Source of the DNA: Bursaphelenchus xylophilus
Taxonomy: Eukaryota; Nematoda; Chromadorea; Rhabditida; Aphelenchoididae
Length of the DNA: 64,000 bases
Reading direction: 5' to 3'
NCBI GenBank assembly: GCA_904066235.2
Contig: CAJFCV020000002.1
Span: 12,028,001 to 12,092,000 of the forward strand
The translations under genes and the position numbers were made by a program. The first letter of the stretch is position 1. Each line of letters begins with the position of its first letter. Below are positions 48,074-58,718 of the stretch, in pieces. Below the pieces are notes generated by a model that made no database searches, was not told the DNA's origin, and was given only the letters and a program-made list of their open reading frames with translations.

Positions 48074-50595
48074 ATGAGGACGTTGGTGATTTTACAAGTG
48101 TTGTTTTTACTCTGCGTGCAAGATGCTTGGGCGAGCCATGTAAGAATTGCACTTAAGGAGGAAGAAGAAGGTAAAACTTTTTTTTCTCATCTTTGTTACG
48201 CCTCATAGATGATCATGGTTTGGAGACAAACGCCGTGGAAGAAGATTTAAAAGCCATTTGCGACACTCGGTATATTGGAAAGGTTGCGATCGGAGAACCA
48301 CCACAGTACTTCAACGTCATGTTTGACACCGGAACATCGGCTTTCTGGGTCCCCGAGAAAAATTGTGTTCGTTTACGGAGAAAAAAGTAAGAGCGTTGCA
48401 ATGTTTTAAATAACCGTAGTTACATTAATGAAAGACTTCGTGTTTTCATTTGGATTTTAAAAATGTTTAGATGTCCTACACCGCAATACGATGCGTCTTT
48501 ATCCAAAACAAAGGAAACGTTGCAAAAATACTTCTCATTAAGATACGACAGCGCTTATGTTAACGGAACTCTTTACAAAGATAAATTTGCGGTATGTTAT
48601 TATAGTTTTATAATTTATTCTTGCACAAGTCGAAAACGAACTCTTTATAAATTTAGTTTGTGACGAGAGGCGGTACACTGATAAGGCTAAAGGGAAAGGT
48701 GGAGTTCGGAGCAGGCAACGTTTTTAAGGGAACGCCCGTTGGCATGATTGGACTGGCGCCGGAACAGGGACCACACTCCAGTGGCAGCAATGTCATGCAA
48801 CAAGCCATACAAGAAGGAGTGTTTGGAAAACCGATATTCACCACGCATCTGCGGAAAAGCATTGACCACAACAGAGGCAGTGGGGTAATTACACTAGGTA
48901 ATGTGGATACCGAACACTGTGAAAAAGATGTTCATTATGTGAAAGCCATAAAAGGTTCAAAGTGGGGAGTTCACATGGAGTCGGCTCAATGTAAGCTCAT
49001 TGGAATTTCTTAAATGAAAAATAACTCAATGATATTTTGTAGTCACTTATGGTGGTAAAACACTGAACTTTGGAGCTCATGATGTCCACACCGACACTGG
49101 CTCGGCTGAAATCAGAGCGCCCAAACAAATTTATCAACAAGTCGCAAAGGCTCTTGGAATAGAAACACATAAAACGACAAGAAAGATCTTTCTTCCGTGT
49201 AATACCGCGTTCAATTTCTCGTTTCACATTGACAAGAGAAACTACTTCGTCTCCTGGACCGAACTCCTGAAATCAAAACAGAAGCGGAATGATTGCTGGA
49301 TTGCACTGAAACCCACAAATGATAAGCATTGGACATTCGGCCACCCATTTGCAAGGGAATACTGCCTTGTCCACGATTTTAAGCAACGAAGAATCGGATT
49401 TTCAGGCGTGAAGACTGCCCACGAAGGAAGCAAGAAAACCGTTACGAAAGGTGCCGAAAAGGAACGAAAACAGCGAGGCTTTACAAAAAATGAAAGTAAA
49501 CACGGCGTTACAAAAAAGGCAGAGGAAAAAATAAAGATCGGCTCCACACGTAAAGGGATAGATCGTCGGGTTACAAGCAAAGGATATGGAGAAAGAAAGA
49601 ATGGGGATGCAAAGAAAGACGGTCATGAAGAGTACGAATATGGTGAAGGTTACGAATACGAGTACGAAGAAGGCAGTGGAATGGACGATAAAGGTAGAAA
49701 CAAAGATGGTAGACATGGAGAAGGGAGGTTTGATCGTGGAAAGAACCGGAAAAATGGAAGAAAAAATGACGAGTATGAATACGCCAATGATTACGACTAC
49801 GGAGATGGAGACCGCAAAGATAATAAAAAGAAAGGTGGAAGAAGAAACGGGCAAGGTCTGAGAGAAAAAGATAAGAAAGAAAAGAAGAATGACTATGGGT
49901 ATGGCGAAGGCTACGAATATGAAGAAGGAAGTGGAAGTTACGGTAAAGGAGGCTACAAACGTAACGGAAAGAAGGGTGGAAGCTATGGTAAAGGAGGCTC
50001 AGGACTTGGAAAAAGAAGAAAGGGAGGTGATGGAAAGGGAGATGGGTATGGATATGGTGAAGGCTACGAATATGAAGAAGGAAGTGGAAGTTACGGTAAA
50101 GGAGGCTACAAACGTAACGGAAAGAAAGGTGGAAGCTATGGTAAAGGAGGCTCAGGACTTGGAAAAAGAAGAAAGGGAGGTGATGGAAGGGAAGATAGGT
50201 ACGGATTTGGTGAAGGCTATGAATATGAACAAGGAAGTGGAAGTTACGGTAAAGGAAGCTACAAACGTAACGGAAAGAAGGGTGGAAGCTATGGTAAAGG
50301 AGGATCCGGACTTGGAAAAAACAGAAAGGGAGGTGATGGAAGGGGAGATGGATTTGGTGAAGGCTACAAATATGAAGAAGGAAGTGGAAGCCGTGGCGAA
50401 GGACGCTCCAAATACGGCGGACGAGGCCAAGACAACAACGGTGCAGGAAGTTTTCGACGAGTCACTTGGAAATTCAATGGTAGCGATGACAATGGAAATC
50501 GGCAATTTACGTTCAAATACCGAAACGACGGCCACTTTAGGCGTTACACTTTCAAATATCCAAAGTCATTTACACGATGGGTTACCTATAATTAA
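48074..50595 (+). CDS. Pepsin-like aspartic protease with repetitive Gly/Lys/Tyr C-terminal tail
   Basis: 760 aa, exons 48074-48170, 48209-48386, 48471-48591, 48657-48990, 49043-50595. Signal peptide [20 protein letters not shown]. The A1 (pepsin-like) domain covers about residues 45-368 with both catalytic motifs, [11 protein letters not shown] and [12 protein letters not shown], and a flap-like [12 protein letters not shown]. After IGFSGVKT the last exon continues in frame for about 390 residues of low-complexity sequence: Lys/Arg/Gly-rich, then a Tyr/Glu-rich part, then a tandem 51-residue repeat (about residues 533-696), ending in a basic aromatic segment ([18 protein letters not shown]). 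The tail shares one exon with the protease, so this is a true fusion and not read-through. The role could be anchoring the enzyme to a matrix, or making a structural material with a protease head (inference). Confidence 0.85.
49909..50400 (+). repeat. Coding tandem repeat, 153-bp period
   Basis: GGCTAC or GGCTAT motifs recur at 49909, 50062, 50215 and 50362 (periods 153, 153 and 147 bp). Each unit encodes about 51 residues of the pattern [20 protein letters not shown], then [20 protein letters not shown]. Three near-complete units and a partial fourth are present. Nucleotide identity is very high, indicating recent expansion or ongoing homogenisation. Confidence 0.9.
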
Positions 50596-50798
50596 TAAAC
50601 AGTTTCGTTTTCTAATCGAAGCTAATTGTTTTTGAAGTTGTTGAAAATCAAATTACAAATAAAGATGCGAAACGCATAATATTATATATTCAATCTTCGG
50701 CGGTTAATTAAAATCGAGCATATATAAATTTTTAAATAATGCGGTATAAGCAGTTGTTGGACCTTTGTGCTAATCTTTGAAACTGTTCAAAAGTTTAA

Positions 50799-52041
50799 AT
50801 GAAAGTGTTAAGTCGACTTGTTGCAATTGCAATCACTACTGTGGTGATAAATGGCCGCATGCTAAAAATTAGGCTTGAAGAAGGCAAAAAAGGTGGTTAG
50901 AATAAATTTTCCCCAAACCCTGTCTTTAGATCATAGGTTTTTCAAACTCAGCCAAACTGTTGAGAAACTTGACGGCGAGAATGATGTCTCATATTATGCA
51001 CATTTACTTATGGGGACCCCGGCACAAAACGTGACCGTAAATTTTGACACCGGATCTTCGACTCTGTGGACTCCGGCGCCGAAGGCCGAATTTAAGAACG
51101 GCACGATGTAAGAACGCTTTTCCGAGATCCAAGCGTAATAATCCGTTTTCAGATACTCATTGCCAACCTACCTTCCATTGGATTCATCAACTGCGACTTG
51201 TTTAGAAGAGAACTTTACAAAGAGCTATGGAACCGCTACTGTTAGTGGCAAACTTTATAGGGACAAAATATCGGTCTGTGCGTATAATTATGAGTAATCG
51301 TTGATTTCAGTTTAGTGGCGGAGGTGAGGCACTTTCCCTTGCCGACCCAGTTGTGTTCGGATGTGCATACCGTTTAGACGGTCCTTTCAAAACGGGTATT
51401 ATTGGAATGGCGCCACCGCCTTCAAAACAAATTGGTAGCAATATAGGGCAAGAGCTGATTAAAGTTTTGGACAAACCAATTTTTACAACCTTTTTGAAGA
51501 AAAGCAGTGGAAGCAATCAGGGGTATGGCTATATTACGCTTGGAGGATTGGACAAAGATAATTGCGCAAACGACGCCATATACGCCAAAGTAGTACAAAA
51601 AGGAAAATGGGCGGTAGCATTGGACTCCACAAGATGTAAGCTTAAAAACTCATACTTTATTAGAGTGCAGTGGACGTTAAGGGAAAAAAACCTACTGTTT
51701 TCAAAGCAAGCGTTGCGGTAACCGACTCTGGCTGTTCGACGATCAAGGCTCCTCATGACGCCTACAAAAAGATTGCAAAAATGCTGAACTTTAAGCTTAC
51801 GGAATCACGTGTATATCTACCCTGCGATACTGCCTTCACTCTCACATTTTCGATCAATGGTAAAGAACATCAAGTTCCTTCCAGCCAAATTCTGATCAAA
51901 AGTCTGAAAAAACCTAGTTGTGCCCTGGCCTTACAAAAGCATAAAAACGAGAAATGGATTCTTGGCCAGCCGTTTATGCGACAATTCTGTCTGATCCACA
52001 ACGTCAAAGATTTAAATCTCGGATTTTCGACCGCTAAATAA
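50799..52041 (+). CDS. Pepsin-like aspartic protease, second of three tandem copies
   Basis: 362 aa, exons 50799-50892, 50930-51107, 51153-51273, 51311-51635, 51671-52041. Signal peptide MKVLSRLVAIAITTVVING. First catalytic motif FDTGSSTLWTP; flap SYGTATVSGKLYRDK; second motif VTDSGCSTIKAP, with Ser replacing the usual Thr but Asp k'ept in place. It ends LGFSTAK at the normal length for the domain, with no tail. Exons 2 and 3 (178 and 121 nt) have exactly the lengths of those in both neighbours, showing tandem duplication. A short pro-region (KIRLEEGKK) follows the signal peptide. Probably a secreted or lysosomal digestive-type protease (inference). Confidence 0.88.
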
Positions 52042-52503
52042 TTTCAAACACAGATATCCTTTGGTTATTTGAAGTTATTATATTCTACATAGATATGTTT
52101 AATTGTGTCTCTAAAAAAACTGCATTCCTTCAGCATAAAATGTAATGGCATAAAGAACAACAAATTTATCCGCTAAGTTAGATGCTGAAAACGCCGTGAA
52201 GGCGATCCCAATGTTTTAAATGTTGCGCAAGAGAAAGCTTCAAAAGTTGCTGTCACGAGTAAATACTTACTGTATACATAGCGCTACTTTATCACTTTAA
52301 TGTATCTGTTTGATATTACCTACAAACATAATAAATTTAAAAATAAGGTAGCGGTGACGCATAATTTATACGACAATTCAAATGTGACTGAAATGTAATA
52401 TAAATTTATTTGAAGCAGTTAGCTGTAATGAATTTTTATTTTATTTTCAAGCCAAAAGGAATACATTTGGCCAAGATATCTAGTAATTGAACTTGTATTA
52501 CAA
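52042..52503. other. Spacer between aspartic protease genes 2 and 3
   Basis: AT-rich, about 460 bp. AATAAA near 52328 could serve the upstream gene. No exon or repeat recognised. Confidence 0.5.
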
Positions 52504-53824
52504 ATGGAGGTGTTAGCTATACTTCTTTTGGCTGCTATTGCCACTGTTAGAACAAACGGCCGAAAACTAAAAATTCGGCTTCAGGAAGGAAAAAGACACG
52601 GTAAGAATAAATTGAGTTCAAACAGTTGTTGTTAGATCCCAGATTTTTGCAACTTAGCGGAACAGTTGAGCGACTTGATGGAGAAGACGATCGTGCATAT
52701 TATGCCCATTTAGGCATAGGGACGCCAAGGCAAGATGTTCTCGTAAGCTTTGACACCGGATCTGCGACTCTTTGGACTCCGGCAGCTGGGGCTGTATTCC
52801 CAAACGGAACAAAGTAATTGTTGTCTCAGATAAAAACGTACGAAAATTTTTTTAGATTCACCTTACCTACCTACAATCCATCAAATTCTTCAACGTCGAC
52901 CCCGTTAGGCGAGAAGTTTACCAAGCATTATGGGTCTGGTGATGTTAGTGGCGCACTTTATCGGGACAAAGTATCTGTAAGTTTATGCTGCTCTTATAAA
53001 AAAGCGATTGAAGTAAAAAAGCGATTGAAGTTTCATGGGGGAGACGAGGAACTTCCTCTTGTTGACCCAATTGATTTTGGTGTCGCCGACGTTTTAAATG
53101 GTCGTTTCAAGACGGGTATTCTTGGAATGGCACCAAGAGGTTCAAGACAAGTTGGAAGTAATCTTTTAGAAGAGCTTATCAAAGTTTTGGACGAACCAGT
53201 TTTCACAACCTTTCTGAAGAAGAGCTACGATATTATTCAGGGATATGGTTACTTAACACTAGGAGGACTCGATGACGAGAATTGCGCCAAAGATGCGATA
53301 TATGTTCCCACATTGGCCGACGGGAAATGGGTTGTTGGCGTTGAAAGTGTTAAGTGTGAGTTAAAACTTTTGAATTATCGGGTGGCTCCAAAAACTTGCG
53401 GCCCGTTAATCTAACACGTTGTCTAAATGTCATCGACAATAGTCATTAGCTTTTAGTTACAAGTCAAGGAAAGACAGTCGACCTCACTGTAGGCAATGGA
53501 TTCACGGACTCTGGTAGTTCAGTGATTAAGGCTCCACAGGACGCTTATGAATTGATGGCAAGAACGTTAAACTTTAATTCAAAACACAGAACTGTGTATC
53601 TGCCTTGTAACACGTCCTTCTCACTGTCTTTCAATATTGGAGGTAAAGAACATAAAGTTCCTTCCAGCCAAATTCTGATCAACAGTCGTACAAAACCAGT
53701 TTGCCTACTTGTCTTGCGACCTACCAGCAAGAAAATGTGGACCCTTGGCCAGCCATTTTTGCGACAGTTCTGCCTGATCCATCGCTTTAAAGACCTGATT
53801 CTTGGATTTGCTACCGCAAAGTAG
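52504..53824 (+). CDS. Pepsin-like aspartic protease, third tandem copy
   Basis: 362 aa, exons 52504-52600, 52636-52813, 52856-52976, 53031-53355, 53457-53824. Signal peptide MEVLAILLLAAIATVRTNG. Motifs: FDTGSATLWTP, flap HYGSGDVSGALYRDK, and FTDSGSSVIKAP, again DSG in place of DTG. It ends LGFATAK. It is the closest relative of the second copy: same length, same exon sizes from exon 2 to exon 4, and shared KEHKVPSSQILI in the C-lobe. Intron 3 carries a 16-bp tandem duplication (AAAAAAGCGATTGAAG) that puts two candidate acceptors side by side; only the second keeps the frame open. Confidence 0.88.
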
Positions 53825-54431
53825 CTTCAAGTATTTACATAAAGCTTTTTATTTATGTTGATCAGAAATTACAACATTTACTCCGAGAACTCCGAAGGGA
53901 CTGTAGACGCTCGCGGCCGTTCGTCGACCATTGTAAATCGTGACGTTACGGCAACATGTTATCCCTTCAAAATGCTGTGAATTTCGGCGTTCCTGATGGC
54001 CTGACCGCCCTGATGACCGCAACGCGGAATAATCGAGCTTTGAAAACGTGTTAAGCCAGATGTTTGTCAGATGCTTATTAATGTTGTTTTTAGGAGCCTT
54101 TGCGATCCTACACGCGAAATTCCAAGTTTCCACTGTATCTTTATTTTCATTTTGATCGTCCCTCAAACTCCATGTAAAAATAACCGCTTTGCGCAATACA
54201 CTCTTCAGATGGCTGCAAAACACACGAAGGAGTTTTTCATGGATACTGCGCGTCAAGTGTTTTGCACTGGGTAGCGGAAATTTGGTATTGAGTTTTCTTT
54301 TTTGGGAAACGTCGGCTTGGACAACAATTCTTTTGAAGAAACCCATTAATAGTATAATTTTCTGTGTATTTCTAGTTGTCTGATATTATAAACGAACTAC
54401 AGTGAATTCTATTTGTCTAGCCGTTCCAAAT
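53825..54431. other. Spacer with one long antisense frame
   Basis: Contains an uninterrupted minus-strand frame (53849-54346, 165 codons) with no splice signals, signal peptide or recognised domain. I treat it as unconfirmed. Otherwise it holds the promoter region of the next gene. Confidence 0.4.
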
Positions 54432-54922
54432 ATGAACTTTTTATTGGTCATACTCGGCTTGACTCTGCTGGCCAATCCTTCGCTAAGTTGCCTTGGAGGC
54501 ACTTGTGGTCTCGGGATGGGAATGGGTGGACTGGGATGCGGATTGCCATTCGGAGGTTTCGGCGGGGGCTTTGGCGGCGGCTTTGGTGGCCTGGGTTTAG
54601 GATTCCCTGGCCTATATTCTCCATTTGGACTTGGTGGGTTTGGGGGTTACGGAGGCGGTAAGTGACATTTCAAGTATTTCTGATGGCATCAAAATTCTTT
54701 GTGTTACGATAAAGTTCAGAGTTTTCAGGGTTAGGCCTTGGGATGCCCTTGTGCTGTGGAGGAGTAGGAGGCCTTGGATACGGTGGACTAGTCGGGAAAC
54801 GAAGTGTAAAAGAATCCGAAATGAATATAACAAACACCGCTCCCAGTCGTATCGTCTTCAAACGAAGGATACCGTTGGCAAGGCTGCGAACTATTACGTT
54901 TACTACTAAAACTAGGTTATAA
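54432..54922 (+). CDS. Small secreted Gly-rich protein
   Basis: 139 aa from exons 54432-54657 and 54729-54922. Signal peptide MNFLLVILGLTLLANPSLS. The mature part begins CLGGTCGLGMGMGGLGCG, continues with GGFGGGFGGG repeats and, in the second exon, MPLCCGGVGGLGYGG. A basic, Gly-poor tail with one N-glycosylation sequon (NITN) follows a KR pair (GKRSVKES), which could be a proteolytic cleavage site. AATAAA lies at 55035. Similar Gly-rich secreted peptides in nematodes include antimicrobial (CNC/NLP-like) and cuticle proteins; assignment is not possible by eye. Confidence 0.7.
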
Positions 54923-55061
54923 AAACTTTCCTGATCATCATGTGTGTTAACATCCCGCTATCCTTCGCTGGGTTCTTATATCCAGTATATTTTTTGTCGT
55001 TTTTTCTCATTTCCTTAATTTTTTGCAATACTCGAATAAATCTAATATAAAAACCTAAATT

Positions 55062-55227
55062 TTCTATCGGTCTGTCGGGAAAAAAAACGGCGGATCGTCG
55101 CGCCTCGGAGTCGCTCGTCATCGTTTTGCGACTGCAAGCCGCGGCTTGGAATTTGGTGCGCGATAGCGGCGAGGCGAGACATTTTGCTGCGACGATCCGC
55201 CGTTATTTTTCCGACAGACTGATAGAA
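55062..55227. mobile_element. 166-bp hairpin MITE
   Basis: About 40 bp at each end are inverted copies: TTCTATCGGTCTGTCGGGAA with CGGCGGATCGTCGC further in, and the mirror image ending GACAGACTGATAGAA at 55227. The interior is GC-rich with further self-complementary pieces (GCCGCGGC). No coding capacity. It lies between two converging 3' ends. Confidence 0.8.
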
Positions 55228-55301
55228 CAATAAGCGAGTTGATAAAGGAATTGTGTTATTATAAGAAAATCAAACTTGAACAGTAAAACAATTGACGTCT
55301 G

Positions 55302-58300
55302 TCATAACGCAGCTTCTTCAAAGTCAGCGGAGCTCGAAGGGCAATCTGCTTGACGGCATCTAAAGACTTCTCGTTTTCCAACCGGTCGATTTGTTTGAAG
55401 AGCGCATATACAGTGGAACCACTTGTCGCAGACATCACATTGGACCCATTCGATGGCGCTCCGTTCGGCTTCTCTGAGAACGACGTGTATTCGGCATGCC
55501 TAAAGGGAGAGAACTTCATCGTATTTATATTTAACCTACCTGAAGAGCGCATGGTTCTTCAATCTCATTTGCCGGAAGAATAAAGCTCCCGTCCGAAGAA
55601 GAGAAGAAGTCTTTCTCGTCGACCAGTCCCAGATCAATTTCTAATCGCTTCTGGGTTTCGGCCGCTATCTGTTTCTTCGACGGTTTGCGTCCAAAATAAC
55701 TGGCGCTACTATTGAGCGAGTCCTTCCGAGGCTTGGCTAAAACAATTTCCGATATTCAATCACAATTCATCAACTTACGTCCTCGCTTCTTGTGCTTCTT
55801 GGGAACCGCATCTGAGCCAGATTTTGATTCTTTATGTTTTCGTTTGGTGTACTAAAAGTCAATTCAAAACTAAAAAAACATCAACCCTACCTTCCGTTTT
55901 ACTCTTTCCTGCGGTGTATTCGAGGTGGATTCGAGTTGGCCGACAGCACTTTGAATGCTCTGCACAATCCTGTTTACGTCCACATCTTCATCATTGTACT
56001 TTGCGTTAAGAATTACGGCTGGTCTCATCATGAATTCGGCGCCGGGAGCTTCCCTGAGAAATGCAGTTGCCGGTTTCTGCGGTTCTAAAGATTTCGCTGT
56101 AGATGTGGATGGGACAGACGTCTTCGAGTGTAAATGAGATTGCGGTTGTGAGATCGAACACGGAGTAGATACGGATTTCTGGAGCAACTTGGGCTTCGAA
56201 TGAGTCAAAGACGGGCGTTTGTAAGATCTGCTCGAAGGGGGAGCAAGAGGAGTCGATGGAGTAAGAGTCGAGGCCTAAAAAGCAAATGTAAACCAGACTC
56301 TAACATAACAAAAACACATTGATACGTTAAAAGGAACTTACATCAGCTCCGGAAACCTTTTTCCCAGGTTGCCGGCCTCGTCTTGCAGAGCTCGTAGAAA
56401 CTGGGGTCTTTTTTAGCTTGTATTTCTTTTTGTTAAGCTCTTCCATCTTTTGCTGGTCTGCTTCATGTTTTTTTCGGAGTCGATTCCTTTGGATGAGCAT
56501 GTTTTCTGTACTTGTGCAGTCCACCTCAGCTCTGAAGAGCCTTCTGTATTTTGATGCAATCTGTCTGCTGGTTCCGGGGAAAACAAATGTTTGCTTGTCA
56601 ATCTTTTTAAACTTCAAGTCTTCTGATCGCGTCCAAGTAGAAAAATCGTCTGTTTCTATTGCCGGCCGTTGTTGAGCCTCCTCGGGTCCCAGAAGACTGA
56701 TCTGATCCTCGCTAATTTCGGTCGTGCAGATCGACCCATTATCGGCATCATCGGGTTTCAGAGAAATCAGAAGTGTTGCTAGTAGCTTCGTCTCCGCTTC
56801 GTCATCAGTCACTAAAATTAGGAAAATATTTTTCGATAAAATAAGTTACCATTCGGAATATCCGGGTACTGCAGCGAAGGATATGTTTTCCTCAACTCAC
56901 TCTCTTCCAACAGCTTTTTCCTCAACTCTTGGGCTTGTTGCTTCTCGTACTGGCCCTCGTTTACATCGATGAAAGGCTTCGGCCGATTTATAACGCCTTC
57001 AGATTCCTCTTCCTCCCTCTTGATTTCGTCTTCTTTATACAAAGAGTCTTTTGTACATCTATCCACAGTCAATCCAGCGTACCTTATCCATTCATCGTCG
57101 GAATCGGCCTTGTTTTGACGCGATTTCCACTTTTTAGATTCTTTGTACAGATGGAAGTAGAAGTTGTTAGTAATATATTTCTTCATTCTTCGCCGTTCTT
57201 GTTCAATTGATGGTTTTGTTAAAGGCTCTTCATCTTCTTCGTACTCCATAGAATGTGAAGCCTTCGGATGACTTCGAAACACAGATGCTGGCTTCGAGAA
57301 AGAGCATTCAAAAGATGCATGCTCGGAAGACGACGATGGCGACAACAGCATAGCCGGACTTTCAGAGAAATTGTCCTAAAAACCAAGAGAATATCAAAGG
57401 AAACAATACAAGCTTACTTTAGAAAATACCAAATCCACGCTGATCTCCGAAAGAACTTCGGAATTGAAAGACAAATCCAGCGGGTTAGTTTCCGATCCTT
57501 GAGGAAGCTTCTGGCATTCAGAAGTCAATATAGTTGGTGCCTTCATTCGTTCTCTGTTATCCTAAAAAGGAAGAATAGTCAAAATTACAAGAAATTCAAA
57601 TAAAACATGTCAAGCAAAACCTCACGTGTGTCATCGAGGGGCCGGGGTGCTCTTCTTCGTGTGAATTCTCATCTTCATTGTTATTATCGTCGTCTTTTCC
57701 TTCGTGATCCACTCGATGTTTCGGCATTACCCTCGACTCATCACTGTCGTCGTTTTCTCTCGACCTGACATATTGTGCTCCCATAGTACTCGAAATGTTT
57801 GAAGAATCCAGTCGTGTTTCAGACAGAATAGGCTGAGAAGATGTAGAAGCTGTGGCCATGTATGGGGCGGAATTCATAAATGATTGAGCAGTCTCGGCAG
57901 GTACTATCTGATCAACAAATAGCATTGGCAGTTGACTTGGGGGAGTAAAACTGGGAATTTTGCGGGTCTCCGGGTTAAAGTTTGGTAAAGAGTGTGAATC
58001 TAAACACAGAAAAGTTCAAGACGTAAAATTCAACCTTACCTTGCATTCCAACGGTTCCAGCTAGAAGAGGTGAATTCCTTCCAAGCCCGCCAATTGCTAA
58101 TTGGGGTACTTGTAGTAATAATCGCCTCAATTGTTGACTTTTGATGTATTCCCTGACCACAGCAATCTGTGCGGTATTCATTTGGTTGACAGCTGGAATA
58201 ATATGTTGTTGAATTTGATGTTGCTGCATCAATTGGTTCACCAACTCGTCCACTAACATTTGTTGAGAAGGCATTAACCCAATGGGGGTAACGGGGTCTG

Positions 58301-58718
58301 GAGGCGGCCGAAAATGACCACCAGCGGTCAATGGGCATTGACTTGGAGCTAGATTCTCGTCGTTCCTCGACATTTCACAAAATAGCCTGTTCGCTGTAAG
58401 AAGCAGCTTTTCGGAAGCGTATAGGTGGTTAAGATCCCCAGCGCGATGTTCGAAACAGCCTTCGTAGATATGCAATCCACGCATTTCACGTGGGGTTTTG
58501 GTGAGATTGGCCCGAATTAACGGGTACGGCAAGCGGGAATCGGCCCGCTCTATCTGAAAACAGAATAGAAATCATATTTCATCTTCCGTTCATTAGGAAA
58601 CGTACAAAAATTAAGTAAAAAAATTAAAACTTACTCTAAAGTGATAGCAACAATGGTTATGACCAAACCCATTTCCTAAGCTAATCAAATCATTTATATT
58701 TATCCGTGTGAATCGATC
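55302..58718 (-). CDS. Large nuclear-type protein with C-terminal PHD finger (5' end unresolved)
   Basis: At least 987 aa from exons 58718-58635, 58553-58040, 57999-57626, 57561-57418, 57375-56850, 56811-56342, 56274-55891, 55851-55779, 55736-55540 and 55499-55302, all in phase. The first coding exon is missing because the frame is open at 58718. The N-terminal part has clustered Cys/His (GHNHCCYHFR and YEGCFEH), followed by a Gln-rich helical segment. The middle is acidic and Ser-rich, then highly charged with a Lys/Arg stretch (NKKKYKLKKTP) that resembles a nuclear localisation signal. The last two exons form a C4HC3 PHD finger: EPCALQAC, WVQCDVCDKWFHCIC, FRCRQADC. It is probably a chromatin reader or complex subunit (inference from PHD). 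I do not recognise the family from the N-terminal half. Confidence 0.75.

Noticed and set aside
49402..49854. Long hydrophobic antisense frame opposite the protease tail
   Set aside because: It is the shadow of the Gly/Lys/Glu-rich repeat coding sequence; purine-rich codons read backwards give Phe/Ser/Leu/Val-rich frames.
53849..54346. 165-codon antisense frame between the third protease and the small Gly-rich gene
   Set aside because: No signal peptide, intron, domain or composition bias; an AT-moderate spacer can give this by chance. Left unannotated pending expression data.
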